From Acidovorax sp. 1608163 (GTDB lineage: Bacteria > Pseudomonadota > Gammaproteobacteria > Burkholderiales > Burkholderiaceae_C), in NCBI RefSeq assembly GCF_003669015.1, contig NZ_CP033069.1, positions 685,001 to 749,000 of the forward strand: a DNA stretch of 64,000 bases, in the 5' to 3' direction. Position 1 is the first letter of the stretch. The number at the start of each line of letters is the position of its first letter. The notes under the pieces are model-generated. The model worked only from the letters and a program-made list of their open reading frames with translations, did no database searches and was not told where the DNA came from. Positions 46,369 to 55,370 of the stretch are shown here, piece after piece. The translations under genes were made by a program, and so were the position numbers.

Positions 46369-47376
46369 ATGCAACGTGCCCCCGCTTTTGTACTTTCTGC
46401 CATCGCTCTGTCGGGCGCTATGGCCTGTGGCCTGGCCCAGGCGGCCGAGCCCGTGATCGGCCTGATCACCAAGACCGAGACCAACCCTTTCTTTGTGAAG
46501 ATGAAAGAGGGCGCCACGGCCGAAGCCAAGAAGCTGGGCGCCAAGGTGGTGTCTGCCGCAGGCAAGACCGATGGCGACAACGCAGGCCAGGTCACGGCCA
46601 TGGAAAACCTGATGGCCGCAGGTGCCAAGACCATCCTCATCACCCCCAGCGACGCGAAGGCCATCGTCCCCGCCATCAAGAAGGCACAGGCCAAGGGCGT
46701 GATGGTGATTGCGTTGGACAGCCCCACTGACCCGGCCGACGCGACCGATGCGCTGTTCGCCACCGACAACTACAAGGCCGGTGAGCTGATCGGCCAGTAC
46801 GCCAAGGCCGCGCTGGCGGGCAAGAAGCCTGTGATTGCCATGCTGGACCTGCACCCCGGCCACCCCGTGGGCGCACAGCGGCACAACGGCTTTTTGAAGG
46901 GCTTTGGCCTGCAGGCCAACGATGCCAAGAGCAACGAACTCTCCCGCCCTGCCGAGGTGGCTTGCATGGCCGACAGCTTTGGCGACCGCGCCAAGGGCCA
47001 GACCGCCATGGAGAACTGCCTGCAGAAGAACCCCGACATCAACCTCGTCTACACCATCAACGAGCCCGCAGCAGCCGGTGCCTACAACGCCCTCAAGGCG
47101 GCAGGCAAAGACAAAAGCGCCCTCATCGTGTCGGTGGACGGCGGCTGCGCCGGGATTGCCGATGTGGGCCGGGGCGTGATCGCAGCGACCAGCCAGCAAT
47201 ACCCGCTGCGCATGGCCGCCTTGGGGGTGGCTGCGGGCGTGGAATACGCCCAGTCTGGCAAGAAGGTGAGCGGCTACACAGACACCGGCGTGACGCTGAT
47301 CTCTGCCAAGCCCCTGCCCGGTGTGGACAGCAAGGATGTGAAGACGGGCACCGATCTGTGCTGGGGCGCGAAGTAA
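46369..47376 (+). CDS. frcB: Sugar ABC transporter periplasmic binding protein (FrcB-like)
   Basis: A 335-residue periplasmic protein of the ribose/fructose-binding type. The signal peptide ends CGLAQAA near residue 23. VIGLITKTETNPFFVKMKEG and LITPSDAKAIVPAIKKAQ are the class motifs, and VSVDGGCAGIADVGRG near the C-terminus is typical of FrcB. AGGAG lies eleven bases upstream of ATG 46369, with a competing GTG just before it. First gene of the importer operon. Confidence 0.9.
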   Translation: MQRAPAFVLSAIALSGAMACGLAQAAEPVIGLITKTETNPFFVKMKEGATAEAKKLGAKVVSAAGKTDGDNAGQVTAMENLMAAGAKTILITPSDAKAIVPAIKKAQAKGVMVIALDSPTDPADATDALFATDNYKAGELIGQYAKAALAGKKPVIAMLDLHPGHPVGAQRHNGFLKGFGLQANDAKSNELSRPAEVACMADSFGDRAKGQTAMENCLQKNPDINLVYTINEPAAAGAYNALKAAGKDKSALIVSVDGGCAGIADVGRGVIAATSQQYPLRMAALGVAAGVEYAQSGKKVSGYTDTGVTLISAKPLPGVDSKDVKTGTDLCWGAK

Positions 47377-47461
47377 GCCTTTGGCTCCTCGCTGCTGACC
47401 GCGTTGCTCCGGGCCGATGCCCGGCGCCCGGCGCGCTGACTGACCGACCTCCTTCCAAGCC

Positions 47462-48421
47462 ATGAACACCACTGCCTCCAAGCTCCCGCCGCTGGCCACG
47501 CTCGGGCCTTTCATTGCGCTGCTGCTGGCCTGCGGCTTCTTTGCGCTGCAGAGCGACCGGTTTCTGACCGGCCAGAACTTCGCGCTCATCCTGCAGCAGG
47601 TGATGGTGGTGGGCGTGATCGCCATCGGGCAAACGCTGGTCATCCTCACGGCAGGCATTGATTTGTCGTGCGGCATGGTGATGGCGCTGGGCGGTGTGGT
47701 CATGACCAAGGTGGCGTCGGACTACGGCCTCTCTGCCCCCGTGGCCATTGCCTGCGGTATGGCGGTGACCACGCTGTTCGGCATGGTCAACGGCCTGCTG
47801 GTCACCAAAGTCAAGTTGCCCCCGTTCATCGTCACGCTGGGCACGCTCAACATCGCCTTTGCCGCCACGCAGCTGTATTCGGGCGCGCAGACCATCACCG
47901 AGATTCCAGAAGGCATGACCTTCCTGGGCAACACCTTCCAGCTGGGCGGTACCGCCGTGGTGTGGGGGGCGGTGCTGATGCTGGCGCTGTACGTGTCCAT
48001 GTGGTTCTTCCTGCGCAACACGGCGCCCGGCCGCCACGTGTATGCGGTGGGCAATAACCCCGAGGCCACGCGCCTCACCGGCATTGCCACCGACAAGGTG
48101 CTGCTGGGCGTGTACATGCTGGCCGGGGTGTTCTATGGCGTTGCCGCGCTGTTGTCCGTGGCGCGCACCGGCGCGGGCGACCCCAATGCTGGGCAGACGG
48201 AAAACCTGGACGCCATCAGCGCCGTGGTGCTGGGCGGCACCAGCCTGTTTGGCGGGCGCGGCGTCATCCTGGGCACGCTGGTGGGCGCGCTCATCGTGGG
48301 CGTGTTCCGCAACGGGCTCACGTTGATGGGCGTGTCGTCCGTGTACCAAATCCTCGTCACCGGCATCCTCGTGATCCTGGCCGTGGCCACCGACCAACTC
48401 TCGCGCAAAGGAGTGCGTTGA
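47462..48421 (+). CDS. frcC: Sugar ABC transporter permease (FrcC-like)
   Basis: A 319-residue inner-membrane permease of the RbsC family with about eight to ten spans. GIDLSCGMVMALGGVVMTKV near residue 65, PPFIVTLGTLNIAFA and NLDAISAVVLGGTSLFGGRG are diagnostic. One permease gene only, so it should form a homodimer. The stop lies two bases before the ATPase start. Confidence 0.92.
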   Translation: MNTTASKLPPLATLGPFIALLLACGFFALQSDRFLTGQNFALILQQVMVVGVIAIGQTLVILTAGIDLSCGMVMALGGVVMTKVASDYGLSAPVAIACGMAVTTLFGMVNGLLVTKVKLPPFIVTLGTLNIAFAATQLYSGAQTITEIPEGMTFLGNTFQLGGTAVVWGAVLMLALYVSMWFFLRNTAPGRHVYAVGNNPEATRLTGIATDKVLLGVYMLAGVFYGVAALLSVARTGAGDPNAGQTENLDAISAVVLGGTSLFGGRGVILGTLVGALIVGVFRNGLTLMGVSSVYQILVTGILVILAVATDQLSRKGVR

Positions 48422-48423
48422 TC

Positions 48424-49230
48424 ATGACCGCCTCCACACATACAGCGAACACCCCGCTGGTCATGCAGGCCAAGGGCCTGGTCAAGCGCTACGGGCAGGT
48501 CACCGCGCTCGACGGCGCTGACTTTGAGCTGCGCGCGGGCGAGATCCTGGCCGTGATTGGCGACAACGGCGCGGGCAAATCGAGCCTGATCAAGGCGCTA
48601 TCGGGTGCCACCGTGCCCGATGAGGGTGAGATCTTGCTCGACGGCCAGCGCATCCAATTCAAAAGCCCCATCGATGCGCGCAAGGCGGGCATCGAAACCG
48701 TGTACCAGGACCTGGCCGTGGCCCCCGCCATGACGATCGCCGAGAACCTCTTCTTGGGCCGCGAGCTGCTGCGCCCCGGCTTGCTGGGCAGCGTGCTGCG
48801 CATGCTCGACAAGAAGAAGATGTTGGAAGAAAGCGTGGCCCGTATGGCCGAGTTGAAGGTGGGCATTCGCTCGATGACGCAGGCGGTCGAAACATTGTCG
48901 GGCGGCCAGCGCCAGTGCGTGGCCGTGGCGCGGGCGGCTGCCTTTGCTCGCCACGTCGTCATCATGGACGAGCCCACCGCTGCCCTCGGCGTGAAGGAGG
49001 GCAACATGGTGCTGGAGCTGATCCGCCGTGTGCGCGACAAGGGTCTGCCCGTCATCCTCATCAGCCACAACATGCCCCATGTGTTCGAGATTGCCGACCG
49101 GATCCACATCGCCCGCCTGGGCAAGCGCGCGGCCGTGGTCAACCCCAAAAAGATCAGCATGAGCGACACCGTGGCCGTGATGACCGGGGCCATGGCTGCA
49201 TCCGACCTGCCCGCCGACTGCCTCGCCTGA
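48424..49230 (+). CDS. frcA: Sugar ABC transporter ATPase, single-domain (FrcA-like)
   Basis: A 268-residue ATPase. Walker A GDNGAGKS near residue 46, signature LSGGQRQ near 158, Walker B VIMDEP near 179 and the switch histidine in LISHNM. Most RbsA-type ATPases have two fused domains; this one has one, as in FrcA, so two copies would pair with the permease dimer. A two-base gap from frcC supports coupled translation. Confidence 0.92.
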   Translation: MTASTHTANTPLVMQAKGLVKRYGQVTALDGADFELRAGEILAVIGDNGAGKSSLIKALSGATVPDEGEILLDGQRIQFKSPIDARKAGIETVYQDLAVAPAMTIAENLFLGRELLRPGLLGSVLRMLDKKKMLEESVARMAELKVGIRSMTQAVETLSGGQRQCVAVARAAAFARHVVIMDEPTAALGVKEGNMVLELIRRVRDKGLPVILISHNMPHVFEIADRIHIARLGKRAAVVNPKKISMSDTVAVMTGAMAASDLPADCLA

Positions 49231-49240
49231 CTACGTTGCC

Positions 49241-49693
49241 ATGCTCAAAAACATCGACCCCCTGCTGACCCCCGACCTGCTCAAGGTGCTGGCCGAGATG
49301 GGCCATGACGACGCCATCGTGCTGGCCGACGCCAACTTCACCGCCATGAGCCTGGGCGTGGGCAAGCCCGTGCTGCGCCTGCCCGGCATTGGCATGGCGC
49401 GCGCTGTGCAGGCCGTGGCCAGTGTGCTGCCCCTGGCGCAGGATGTGTCGCACCCCGTGGCCTACATGCAGGTGGGCGGCACTGAGGTGCCGTACCGATC
49501 GGCCCTGCAGCGCGAAACCATGGATGTGCTGGCACGCGAGGGTGTGCGCAGCGAGCAGGCCGAGGGTGTGGAGCGCTTTGCCTTCTACGAACGTGTGAAG
49601 AAGGCCTACGCCATCGTGGTGACGGGCGAGCTGCAGCCCTGGGGCAACTTCCTGCTGCGCAAGGGCGTCATCGGCGAAACTCTGCGGGATTGA
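49241..49693 (+). CDS. RbsD/FucU-family sugar mutarotase
   Basis: A 150-residue protein. GHDDAIVLADANFTAMSLGV near residue 21 carries the conserved His and Asp of the RbsD/FucU fold, and FAFYERVKKAYAIVVTGE is the C-terminal signature. FucU proteins interconvert sugar anomers; this would supply the anomer used by the kinase. It starts 10 bases after frcA, so it is in the same operon. Confidence 0.9.
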   Translation: MLKNIDPLLTPDLLKVLAEMGHDDAIVLADANFTAMSLGVGKPVLRLPGIGMARAVQAVASVLPLAQDVSHPVAYMQVGGTEVPYRSALQRETMDVLAREGVRSEQAEGVERFAFYERVKKAYAIVVTGELQPWGNFLLRKGVIGETLRD

Positions 49694-49719
49694 TCAAGCT
49701 CGCGTTCAATCACCGGGAC

Positions 49720-49785
49720 CCGTTCGGGCTGAGCCTGTCGAAGCCCTGCGCGGCGCTTCGACAGGCTCAGCGTGAACGGTTTTGT
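49720..49785 (+). terminator. Long hairpin from paired GAGCCTGTCGAAG repeats, with T-rich tail
   Basis: Arm 1 (49720-49744) begins CCGTTCGGGCTGAGCC, and arm 2 (49755-49779) is nearly its complement, ending GCTCAGCGTGAACGG. The two form a stem of about 25 bp with three mismatched positions and a 10-base loop, followed by TTTTGTATTTT. It sits between the mutarotase and ROK genes and can act as a terminator. The same arms occur singly at 16732 and 51123. Confidence 0.7.
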
Positions 49786-49805
49786 ATTTTCGAAGGCCAC
49801 TTGGT

Positions 49806-51074
49806 ATGAACCTCCCGCCCACCATGCTGGAAACTGACCCATCCCCGCCCCCCGCAGACCTGGGCGAACCTGCCAGCAACGGCCCGGCACTGCTGCGCCA
49901 GCGCGGATCCAACCACGTGGGGCTGCGCCAATTCAACGAGCGCGTGGTGCTACAGGCCCTGCGCACGCACGGCAGCCTGGCCAAGGCCGAGATGGCGCGC
50001 GTCACAGGCCTCACCGCACAAACCATCGGCCTGATCACCGCCCGGCTGGACGAGGACCAACTGCTGCGCCGCGAAGCCCCCGTGCGTGGCCGTGTGGGTC
50101 AGCCCTCGGTGCCCATCGGACTGAACCCGGACGGCGCCTTTGCCATCGGTATCAAGATCGGCCGGCGCAGTGCCGACTGGCTGCTGGTGGACTTCACCGG
50201 CCATGTGCGTGAGCGCGTGGTGCTCGACTACGCCTTCCCCGACATCGACGTGCTGCTGCCCGCCATCCGCACGCACCTGAACCAGTTGCTCGACGGCCTG
50301 GGCCCGCTGCGCTCGCGCGTGGTGGGCGTAGGCGTGGCTGCGCCGTTCCAGCTCGGCGGCTGGCACCGCATGCTGGGGCTCACCGAGGCGCAATCCGAGG
50401 CCTGGAACAACATCGACCTGGCCGAGCAGGTGCAGCAGATGACCGAGCTGCCCGTGAGCTTTGCCAAGGACACCTCGGCCGCCTGCGTGGCCGAGCTGTT
50501 GCAGGGGCGCGGGCGCGACATCCCGAGCTTTCTGTACCTGTTCATGGACACCTTTGTGGGCGGCGGGCTGGTCATCAACTCGCACCTGCATCGCGGCCTG
50601 CATGGCAACGCAGGCGCCGTGGCTTCGCTGCCGCTGGCCCCCGCGCAACCGGGCCAGGCCCCCGCGCAGCTCATCAGCCAGGCCTCGCTGTGGGAGTTGG
50701 AGCAGCGCTTTCGCGAGCATGGCCTGGACCCCATGGCCGCCTACGACAAGCGCGTGCTGCAGGCCCCGTGGCTGGAGCACAGCCGTGCCTGGATCGCCCA
50801 CGCCGCGCGGGCGCTGGCGCATTGCGTGGTGTCGGGCGCGGCCTTTCTGGACCTCGATGCCGTGGTGCTCGATGGCGCCGCCGCCCCCGAGCTGCTGCAA
50901 GCCCTGTGCGAAGGCGTGCGCCAGGCGCTGGCCGACTACAACTGGGAAGGCCTGCACCAGCCGCCTCGGCTGGAACTGGGCAGCATCGGCTCAGACGCCC
51001 GTGCCCTGGGCGGTGCACTGCTGCCATTGCACGCCTGCTTTGCGCCAGACCATGAGATTTTTCTCAAGGCGTGA
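49806..51074 (+). CDS. ROK-family transcriptional repressor
   Basis: A 422-residue protein. An N-terminal winged helix (FNERVVLQALRTHGSLAKAE, MARVTGLTAQTIGLITARL; about 45-90) is joined to a ROK sugar-kinase-like domain (GVGVAAPFQLGG near residue 178, DTFVGGGLVINSHLHRGLHG near 252). The zinc-binding CxCGxxGC motif of many ROK kinases is absent, so it is more likely a sugar-sensing repressor. Placement after the frc operon suggests it controls frcBCA and the kinase. Confidence 0.9.
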   Translation: MNLPPTMLETDPSPPPADLGEPASNGPALLRQRGSNHVGLRQFNERVVLQALRTHGSLAKAEMARVTGLTAQTIGLITARLDEDQLLRREAPVRGRVGQPSVPIGLNPDGAFAIGIKIGRRSADWLLVDFTGHVRERVVLDYAFPDIDVLLPAIRTHLNQLLDGLGPLRSRVVGVGVAAPFQLGGWHRMLGLTEAQSEAWNNIDLAEQVQQMTELPVSFAKDTSAACVAELLQGRGRDIPSFLYLFMDTFVGGGLVINSHLHRGLHGNAGAVASLPLAPAQPGQAPAQLISQASLWELEQRFREHGLDPMAAYDKRVLQAPWLEHSRAWIAHAARALAHCVVSGAAFLDLDAVVLDGAAAPELLQALCEGVRQALADYNWEGLHQPPRLELGSIGSDARALGGALLPLHACFAPDHEIFLKA

Positions 51075-51122
51075 TGCCCACGCAGCACGATCATGGACTC
51101 GACCTCTGTGAACTTGAAATAT

Positions 51123-51156
51123 CCGTTCGGGTTGAGCCTGTCGAAACCCAGCGCGG
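51123..51156 (+). repeat. GAGCCTGTCGAA-type interspersed repeat (single arm)
   Basis: CCGTTCGGGTTGAGCCTGTC, then GAAACCCAGCGCGG, matches arm 1 of the hairpin at 49720 with a few changes. It lies 49 bases after the ROK stop. Confidence 0.65.
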
Positions 51157-51216
51157 CCTTGGACTCTGCGCTCAGTGAGCGGTGCAAGTAGGCCCAGGCC
51201 GGAGTAATAGTGCTAG

Positions 51217-51275
51217 TTTGCTATTGAATCAATAGCTGCTTGCGCTTGATTGGCGGGCGATACGGCTTTTTGGGC
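51217..51275 (+). repeat. Interspersed hairpin repeat, intergenic copy
   Basis: GCTATTGA-a-TCAATAGC (51220-51236) is a perfect 8-bp dyad, followed by TGCTTGCGCTTGATTGG and an ATACGGCTTTTT tail, the plan of the family. It lies between the ROK gene and the HAD gene. Confidence 0.75.
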
Positions 51276-51314
51276 ATGAGGTGCATGTCCCTCATCTGCT
51301 GCGAGGGGCGCTGA

Positions 51315-52193
51315 TCAACGGTTTGCCAGGATGGCCCGCGCCACTTCGGCAAACCCTGCGCCGCGCTCGCCCTGCGTCACATAGCGCGGCAGGTGCTGCA
51401 GCTGCGGCACAAACCGCGCTACGTTGGCCACGCCCACGCTGTGCTCAAAGTGCTGGAACATCAGCTGGTCATTGGTCGAATCACCCACATACACCCAGCG
51501 GTCCATCTCCGCATCCAACTCCCGCTCCCACAGCTCGCGCACGATCCAGCGTGCACCTTCGAGCTTGTTGTGATCGCCAAACCAGCCATTGATGTGGATG
51601 CTGCTCACCGTGGCGTTCATGCCCGCCGCACGCATGAGGCGCACAGCATGGTCGATGGCATCCTGGGGCAGGTGCGTGAACTCGCTGTGGTCAATCGCGA
51701 TGTCCGTCTCCCGCCCCGCCGAGTCCGTGGCGCGGCGTGCCCCCGGCACTTCGCTTTCGATCTGCGCCAGCACCTGCTGCATGCGCGCATAGTTTTGCTG
51801 CCGAATGGCTGGAGCCTGTTGATATGATTTTGATAGCTGCCAGCGCTTATTTGATAAGCGATGGAGGCCGATTTCATTCAAATATTCTGCCGCCCGCCGC
51901 AGTGCAACAGCCCCGTTCTCCGCCACGATGGCATCCACGGGCCACTGTGCCGCAAACGGCTCACTCCAACCCACTGGGCGGCCGGTGATGGCCACCACAC
52001 TCAATCCAGCAGCTTTGAGATCCGCCAGCGCTTGCAGGGCATCTGGGGTGATGGCGCCATCGGTGGTGAGGGTGTCGTCGATGTCGGTGAACACCCCGCA
52101 CAAAGGGGGATATGGCTTGCCGAGCCAGCTAGCAAGGGGAGGAATGGGCGAATGCACGGCAATGCCCTCCGTTGTCGCCTCAGCAGTTGTCAT
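51315..52193 (-). CDS. HAD-superfamily (class IIB) hydrolase, sugar- or mannosyl-phosphatase-like
   Basis: A 292-residue phosphatase. Motif I VFTDIDDTLTTDG is near residue 34, motif II ITGRPVGWSEP near 69, and motif IV YVGDSTNDQLMFQ near 239. Cap domain of the Cof/SPP/MPGP kind, so a sugar-phosphate or glycosyl-phosphate substrate is likely. It overlaps the upstream glycosidase-like gene by four bases and ends that operon. Residues about 103-126 in the cap are encoded by an interspersed repeat copy. Confidence 0.85.
   Translation of the reverse strand: MTTAEATTEGIAVHSPIPPLASWLGKPYPPLCGVFTDIDDTLTTDGAITPDALQALADLKAAGLSVVAITGRPVGWSEPFAAQWPVDAIVAENGAVALRRAAEYLNEIGLHRLSNKRWQLSKSYQQAPAIRQQNYARMQQVLAQIESEVPGARRATDSAGRETDIAIDHSEFTHLPQDAIDHAVRLMRAAGMNATVSSIHINGWFGDHNKLEGARWIVRELWERELDAEMDRWVYVGDSTNDQLMFQHFEHSVGVANVARFVPQLQHLPRYVTQGERGAGFAEVARAILANR
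51816..51885 (+). repeat. Interspersed hairpin repeat, intragenic copy in the HAD gene
   Basis: TTGATATGATTTTGATAGCT, CAGCGCTTATTTGATAAGCG and GGCCGATTTCATTCAAA follow the family plan closely. The repeat is coding on the opposite strand (residues about 103-126 of the HAD protein) and leaves the frame open. Confidence 0.75.
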
Positions 52194-54034
52194 TGCTTGG
52201 CGAATTCGATGATGGCGCGGTAAAAATGATCGGAGCCGTCTTTGGGGTTGTCAGACCGTAGTTCCATCCGGTTCACGCCATGCTCAGCCCCTCCCTTGAA
52301 GCGGTCGGGGATCACGGAGAAGTAGTACGGGCTGATGAATCTTGCGCCACCGTTGTAGTGCGACTGCATCGCAGCCACATGCGTGCCACTGAGTTTCCAC
52401 TGCTGTGGGTTGAACTCTGGAACCCCGTAGTCGGTGATTTTGCGCTGCGCAACAAACTCCCGCACCCATGCACTGTCGGTGGCACCACCGTACATGTTCA
52501 AACCTTGCTTCCAGGGTGCGCTGCCGTTCAGAGTTTGATCGGCCGCGAAAAGCTGGGGATTCCAGGAAGAATTGACGCGGGGAACGATCTGGTGTGAGTA
52601 CAGCTTTTCTGCAGGCAGGCCAGCACGCAGGGCGCGGTCATAAAAAACATTCAAAAAACCATATACCTGTGACTCTCGGTACAGATTCCAGTCGCGGGCC
52701 AAGGGGTTGTAGTACACGTCCTGCAAGCCGCGTGGCATATCGAGCCAGGTCCGTACGCCAGGCAGTTTTTTGGAATTCTGAACATCTTTGATGGCCGTGA
52801 ATCGCACGGGCTTCACCGGCCCTTGATCTCGGGCCACCACGGCAAACTCCACCTCGCCCACTTTGTATTGCGCCCCCCGCGATTGCGCTATCACCTGGGC
52901 CGTGTACCGGCCTGGGGGCAGCGCACTGTAGTCGTAGTCAATGCGGTAGCCCGTGTTGGGTGTGGTGATGGATTCTTCGGCTCTGTATACGTCCAGCCGG
53001 TTCATCCCGCGCTCAACGGGGCCTACCCGTTGCCCATTGACGTACAAATCCAGTTGCTCGATTGTTTTGTTGGGATCCCATAGCCATCCCGCAATAGGCA
53101 GCGTGCCGTCTGCATGGGCATCGTAGTGTTCGCCGAATGACGTCAGCTTTTCTTTGCGAATGTCTTTCGAGGGGGCAGGCACAACATCAAATGAGGCGTA
53201 AGAGAACCCGTTGCGGGCGTTGAATTGTTCAATGCCCTTGTACTTGTTTCGCAGCCACTGACGAAAGCCCGCGACTGAGCTGCTGCTGTAATCCGTTACC
53301 TGGATGTCTTGGTAGCTTCCCATGCCTCCTTCAAAGTTGGGAAACATGTGATGCAGCTCCCCTGCCAGGGTGTAGGCCACAATGCGGCTTTGTACGGCCT
53401 TGGGCAACGCCTTGATGCGCTTGGCTAGGTAGTCCAGTGCTTCAAATCGGTACTGGTTGACTGGAATGGCCGCATCTGCGGACAGCGTGTACGGGATGAT
53501 CCGATAGCCAAAGTAGTTAAGTTCCAGAGGCTTGCCGTCCCGCAACTGCATGAGGTTGACCGGGTCTTTGCGCAGTGCGTCCGCCAGCGGGCTCACGGAG
53601 TCAAAGTGATCTGCAGAAAAGTACACCACCACAGGGCGTTTCACTTCTGCAATGACATTTAGGAATTGGTCGACCTTGGCTTTGTCGATGGCCCAGCCTT
53701 GAGGTGTTTTCTGATAGATCGATAACAACTGCAAGGTGGCTGTGTAACCTACTTGCACGCTGCCCTTGGCTCCCCCGGGCTCCAGCGTGTCCAGCAGGCG
53801 CGAGATGGCGGCAGAGCCGTTGCGCTTGCGTTGGCTGCAATAGGCGTACGCTGCATCAATGTCTTTCACGCTTGCATCAGCGACAGCCTCATCACACAGG
53901 TACATCCCCTCTACCGTGGGGGCGATAACCATGGGGGTGCGCTGGATTGGCATGGGTTGCTGCGCATGCGCAGGTATGCCGTTGGCTATCAAAAATACGA
54001 GTGTCGCAAATCGCAGGTTCAGTATCTGAGTCAT
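52190..54034 (-). CDS. Secreted TIM-barrel glycoside-hydrolase-like protein with an Ig-like insert
   Basis: A 614-residue exported protein (signal peptide ending GIPAHAQ near 25). The N-terminal half looks like a TIM-barrel glycosidase: AGELHHMFPNFEGGMG near residue 223 offers a candidate acid/base Glu, and FRQWLRNKYKGIEQFNARNG is the kind of helix seen in GH42/GH35-like enzymes. Around 310-400 a beta-rich stretch (IEQLDLYVNGQRVG, LPPGRYTAQVIAQS) resembles an Ig-like domain. I do not assign a GH family. It sits between GT2 and HAD genes with four-base overlaps on both sides. Confidence 0.72.
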   Translation of the reverse strand: MTQILNLRFATLVFLIANGIPAHAQQPMPIQRTPMVIAPTVEGMYLCDEAVADASVKDIDAAYAYCSQRKRNGSAAISRLLDTLEPGGAKGSVQVGYTATLQLLSIYQKTPQGWAIDKAKVDQFLNVIAEVKRPVVVYFSADHFDSVSPLADALRKDPVNLMQLRDGKPLELNYFGYRIIPYTLSADAAIPVNQYRFEALDYLAKRIKALPKAVQSRIVAYTLAGELHHMFPNFEGGMGSYQDIQVTDYSSSSVAGFRQWLRNKYKGIEQFNARNGFSYASFDVVPAPSKDIRKEKLTSFGEHYDAHADGTLPIAGWLWDPNKTIEQLDLYVNGQRVGPVERGMNRLDVYRAEESITTPNTGYRIDYDYSALPPGRYTAQVIAQSRGAQYKVGEVEFAVVARDQGPVKPVRFTAIKDVQNSKKLPGVRTWLDMPRGLQDVYYNPLARDWNLYRESQVYGFLNVFYDRALRAGLPAEKLYSHQIVPRVNSSWNPQLFAADQTLNGSAPWKQGLNMYGGATDSAWVREFVAQRKITDYGVPEFNPQQWKLSGTHVAAMQSHYNGGARFISPYYFSVIPDRFKGGAEHGVNRMELRSDNPKDGSDHFYRAIIEFAKQ

Positions 54035-55005
54035 TGGGTATCGCCCTTAGCGGGGGACTCTAACGAAAGGCTTAGGGGTTCGGTCGGGAGATTGCTCACG
54101 TCGTAGTGCAAGAAAGCAATCAGGCACTGAATGCCAATCAGGATCGGTAGCGCCGCCAACATGACCGTGCCGCTGGTTGCTGGGTGGTTGGACAGCGCGC
54201 TATCGAGCCAGTGCATAGCTCCAAATGCCGAGCCAACGATCACCAGCAATGTTCCAAAGATGCTGTAGAGCGTGCCGACATTGAAGTCCCTTACCAGGTA
54301 GTTGTACACATACCGGCGCCACAAGCGTGACGCGTGCTTTCTCAAAAACTCCGGCAGCACTTTGCCAATCTTGAGGTTGGACTCCTCGTCGGCATAGACA
54401 GAGTCCATGGGGATGTCTTTGACAACGGCGCGCAGCGTGTTGAGCCGAAACAGCATGTCTGTTTCGAAGAAATAGCGCTTCTCCAACTTGTCCAGCGGCA
54501 GCTCTGCCAGCACACAGGTACGAGCCGCCGTGTACCCGTTGGTGGGGTCCATGATGTTCCAGTATCCGCAGCTGAGCTTGGTCATGAAAGACAGCACCGC
54601 ATTGCCGAACAACCGAACAGGCGGCATGCTTTGAACGGATTCAGGACGGAAAAACCGATTCCCCTTGGTGTAATCCGCTTCTCCGCGCAGCAATGGACGG
54701 ACAAATTTGGGCAGAAGAGCGGGGTTCATTTGTCCGTCGCCATCAATCTTTACCACGATGTCCATGCCGTCGGCGATGGCTGCTTTGTAAGCGGTGACGA
54801 TGGCCCCACCAACGCCCCGATTCTCTGGATTGAACAGCACCCGTACGCGTTGGTCTAGATTATGTTGTTTTATATACTGGCCGCTGCCATCGGGACAAAA
54901 ATCGTCCACAGCGTAAATGGTTTCTACTTCTGGGCCGATTCTATTAATAACGTCCAAAACATGTTGAGTGACTTTGTAGCACGGGATTGCGACTGAAATT
55001 CTCAT
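54031..55005 (-). CDS. Family 2 glycosyltransferase with C-terminal membrane helices (DPM1/GtrB-like)
   Basis: A 324-residue protein. The GT-A domain carries MRISVAIPCYKVTQHV, AVDDFCPDGS and KIDGDGQMNP (the Asp-containing sugar-nucleotide site near residue 88). Two membrane helices follow (about 240-310), as in polyprenyl-phosphate glycosyltransferases (DPM1, GtrB, ArnC). GAGGA lies upstream of the ATG. It would make a lipid-linked sugar, which the small EamA-like protein could flip and the GT-C protein use. This pathway is inferred from context. Confidence 0.85.
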   Translation of the reverse strand: MRISVAIPCYKVTQHVLDVINRIGPEVETIYAVDDFCPDGSGQYIKQHNLDQRVRVLFNPENRGVGGAIVTAYKAAIADGMDIVVKIDGDGQMNPALLPKFVRPLLRGEADYTKGNRFFRPESVQSMPPVRLFGNAVLSFMTKLSCGYWNIMDPTNGYTAARTCVLAELPLDKLEKRYFFETDMLFRLNTLRAVVKDIPMDSVYADEESNLKIGKVLPEFLRKHASRLWRRYVYNYLVRDFNVGTLYSIFGTLLVIVGSAFGAMHWLDSALSNHPATSGTVMLAALPILIGIQCLIAFLHYDVSNLPTEPLSLSLESPAKGDTQ

Positions 55006-55012
55006 AGAATCC

Positions 55013-55360
55013 TCAGCTTGTGGATGCTAAAGCTACGCCTGCCAAAATAAGTAGCCCTCCAGCCAATGTTTGCCAATGAAGAGGTTCCCCTAAGAAAATC
55101 CAAGCCAGTGTGGGCACAATAATAAATGCTAAACCCATGAATGGATAGGCTAAATGTAATGGGGCACTACGGAGAATCCAAACCCACCCAATTGTAGTCA
55201 TCGCATAAAGTGCCAGTGAAGCAAGCAGCCAGCTGTTGAGCATCCAGTCCATCAGGCTTGGGTGCGGTGGAAGTGCCGTAGCAGCCTTTTTGAATAAGAG
55301 TTGACCTATTGAAATAAATGTTACGCATGCCAGGCTGGATGCTATTAATATTGAATTCAT
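55013..55360 (-). CDS. Small EamA/SMR-like membrane protein (possible lipid-linked sugar flippase)
   Basis: A 115-residue protein with four membrane segments (ILIASSLACVTFISIGQLLF, MLNSWLLASLALYAMTTIG, APLHLAYPFMGLAFIIVPTL, GEPLHWQTLAGGLLILAGVA), like ArnE/ArnF and EmrE. ATG 55360 is chosen; an ATG at 55396 would overlap the previous gene by 26 bases. Beside a DPM1/GtrB-like transferase, a flippase subunit for a lipid-linked sugar is the natural guess. Confidence 0.75.
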   Translation of the reverse strand: MNSILIASSLACVTFISIGQLLFKKAATALPPHPSLMDWMLNSWLLASLALYAMTTIGWVWILRSAPLHLAYPFMGLAFIIVPTLAWIFLGEPLHWQTLAGGLLILAGVALASTS

Positions 55361-55370
55361 TGGTTTGCTA

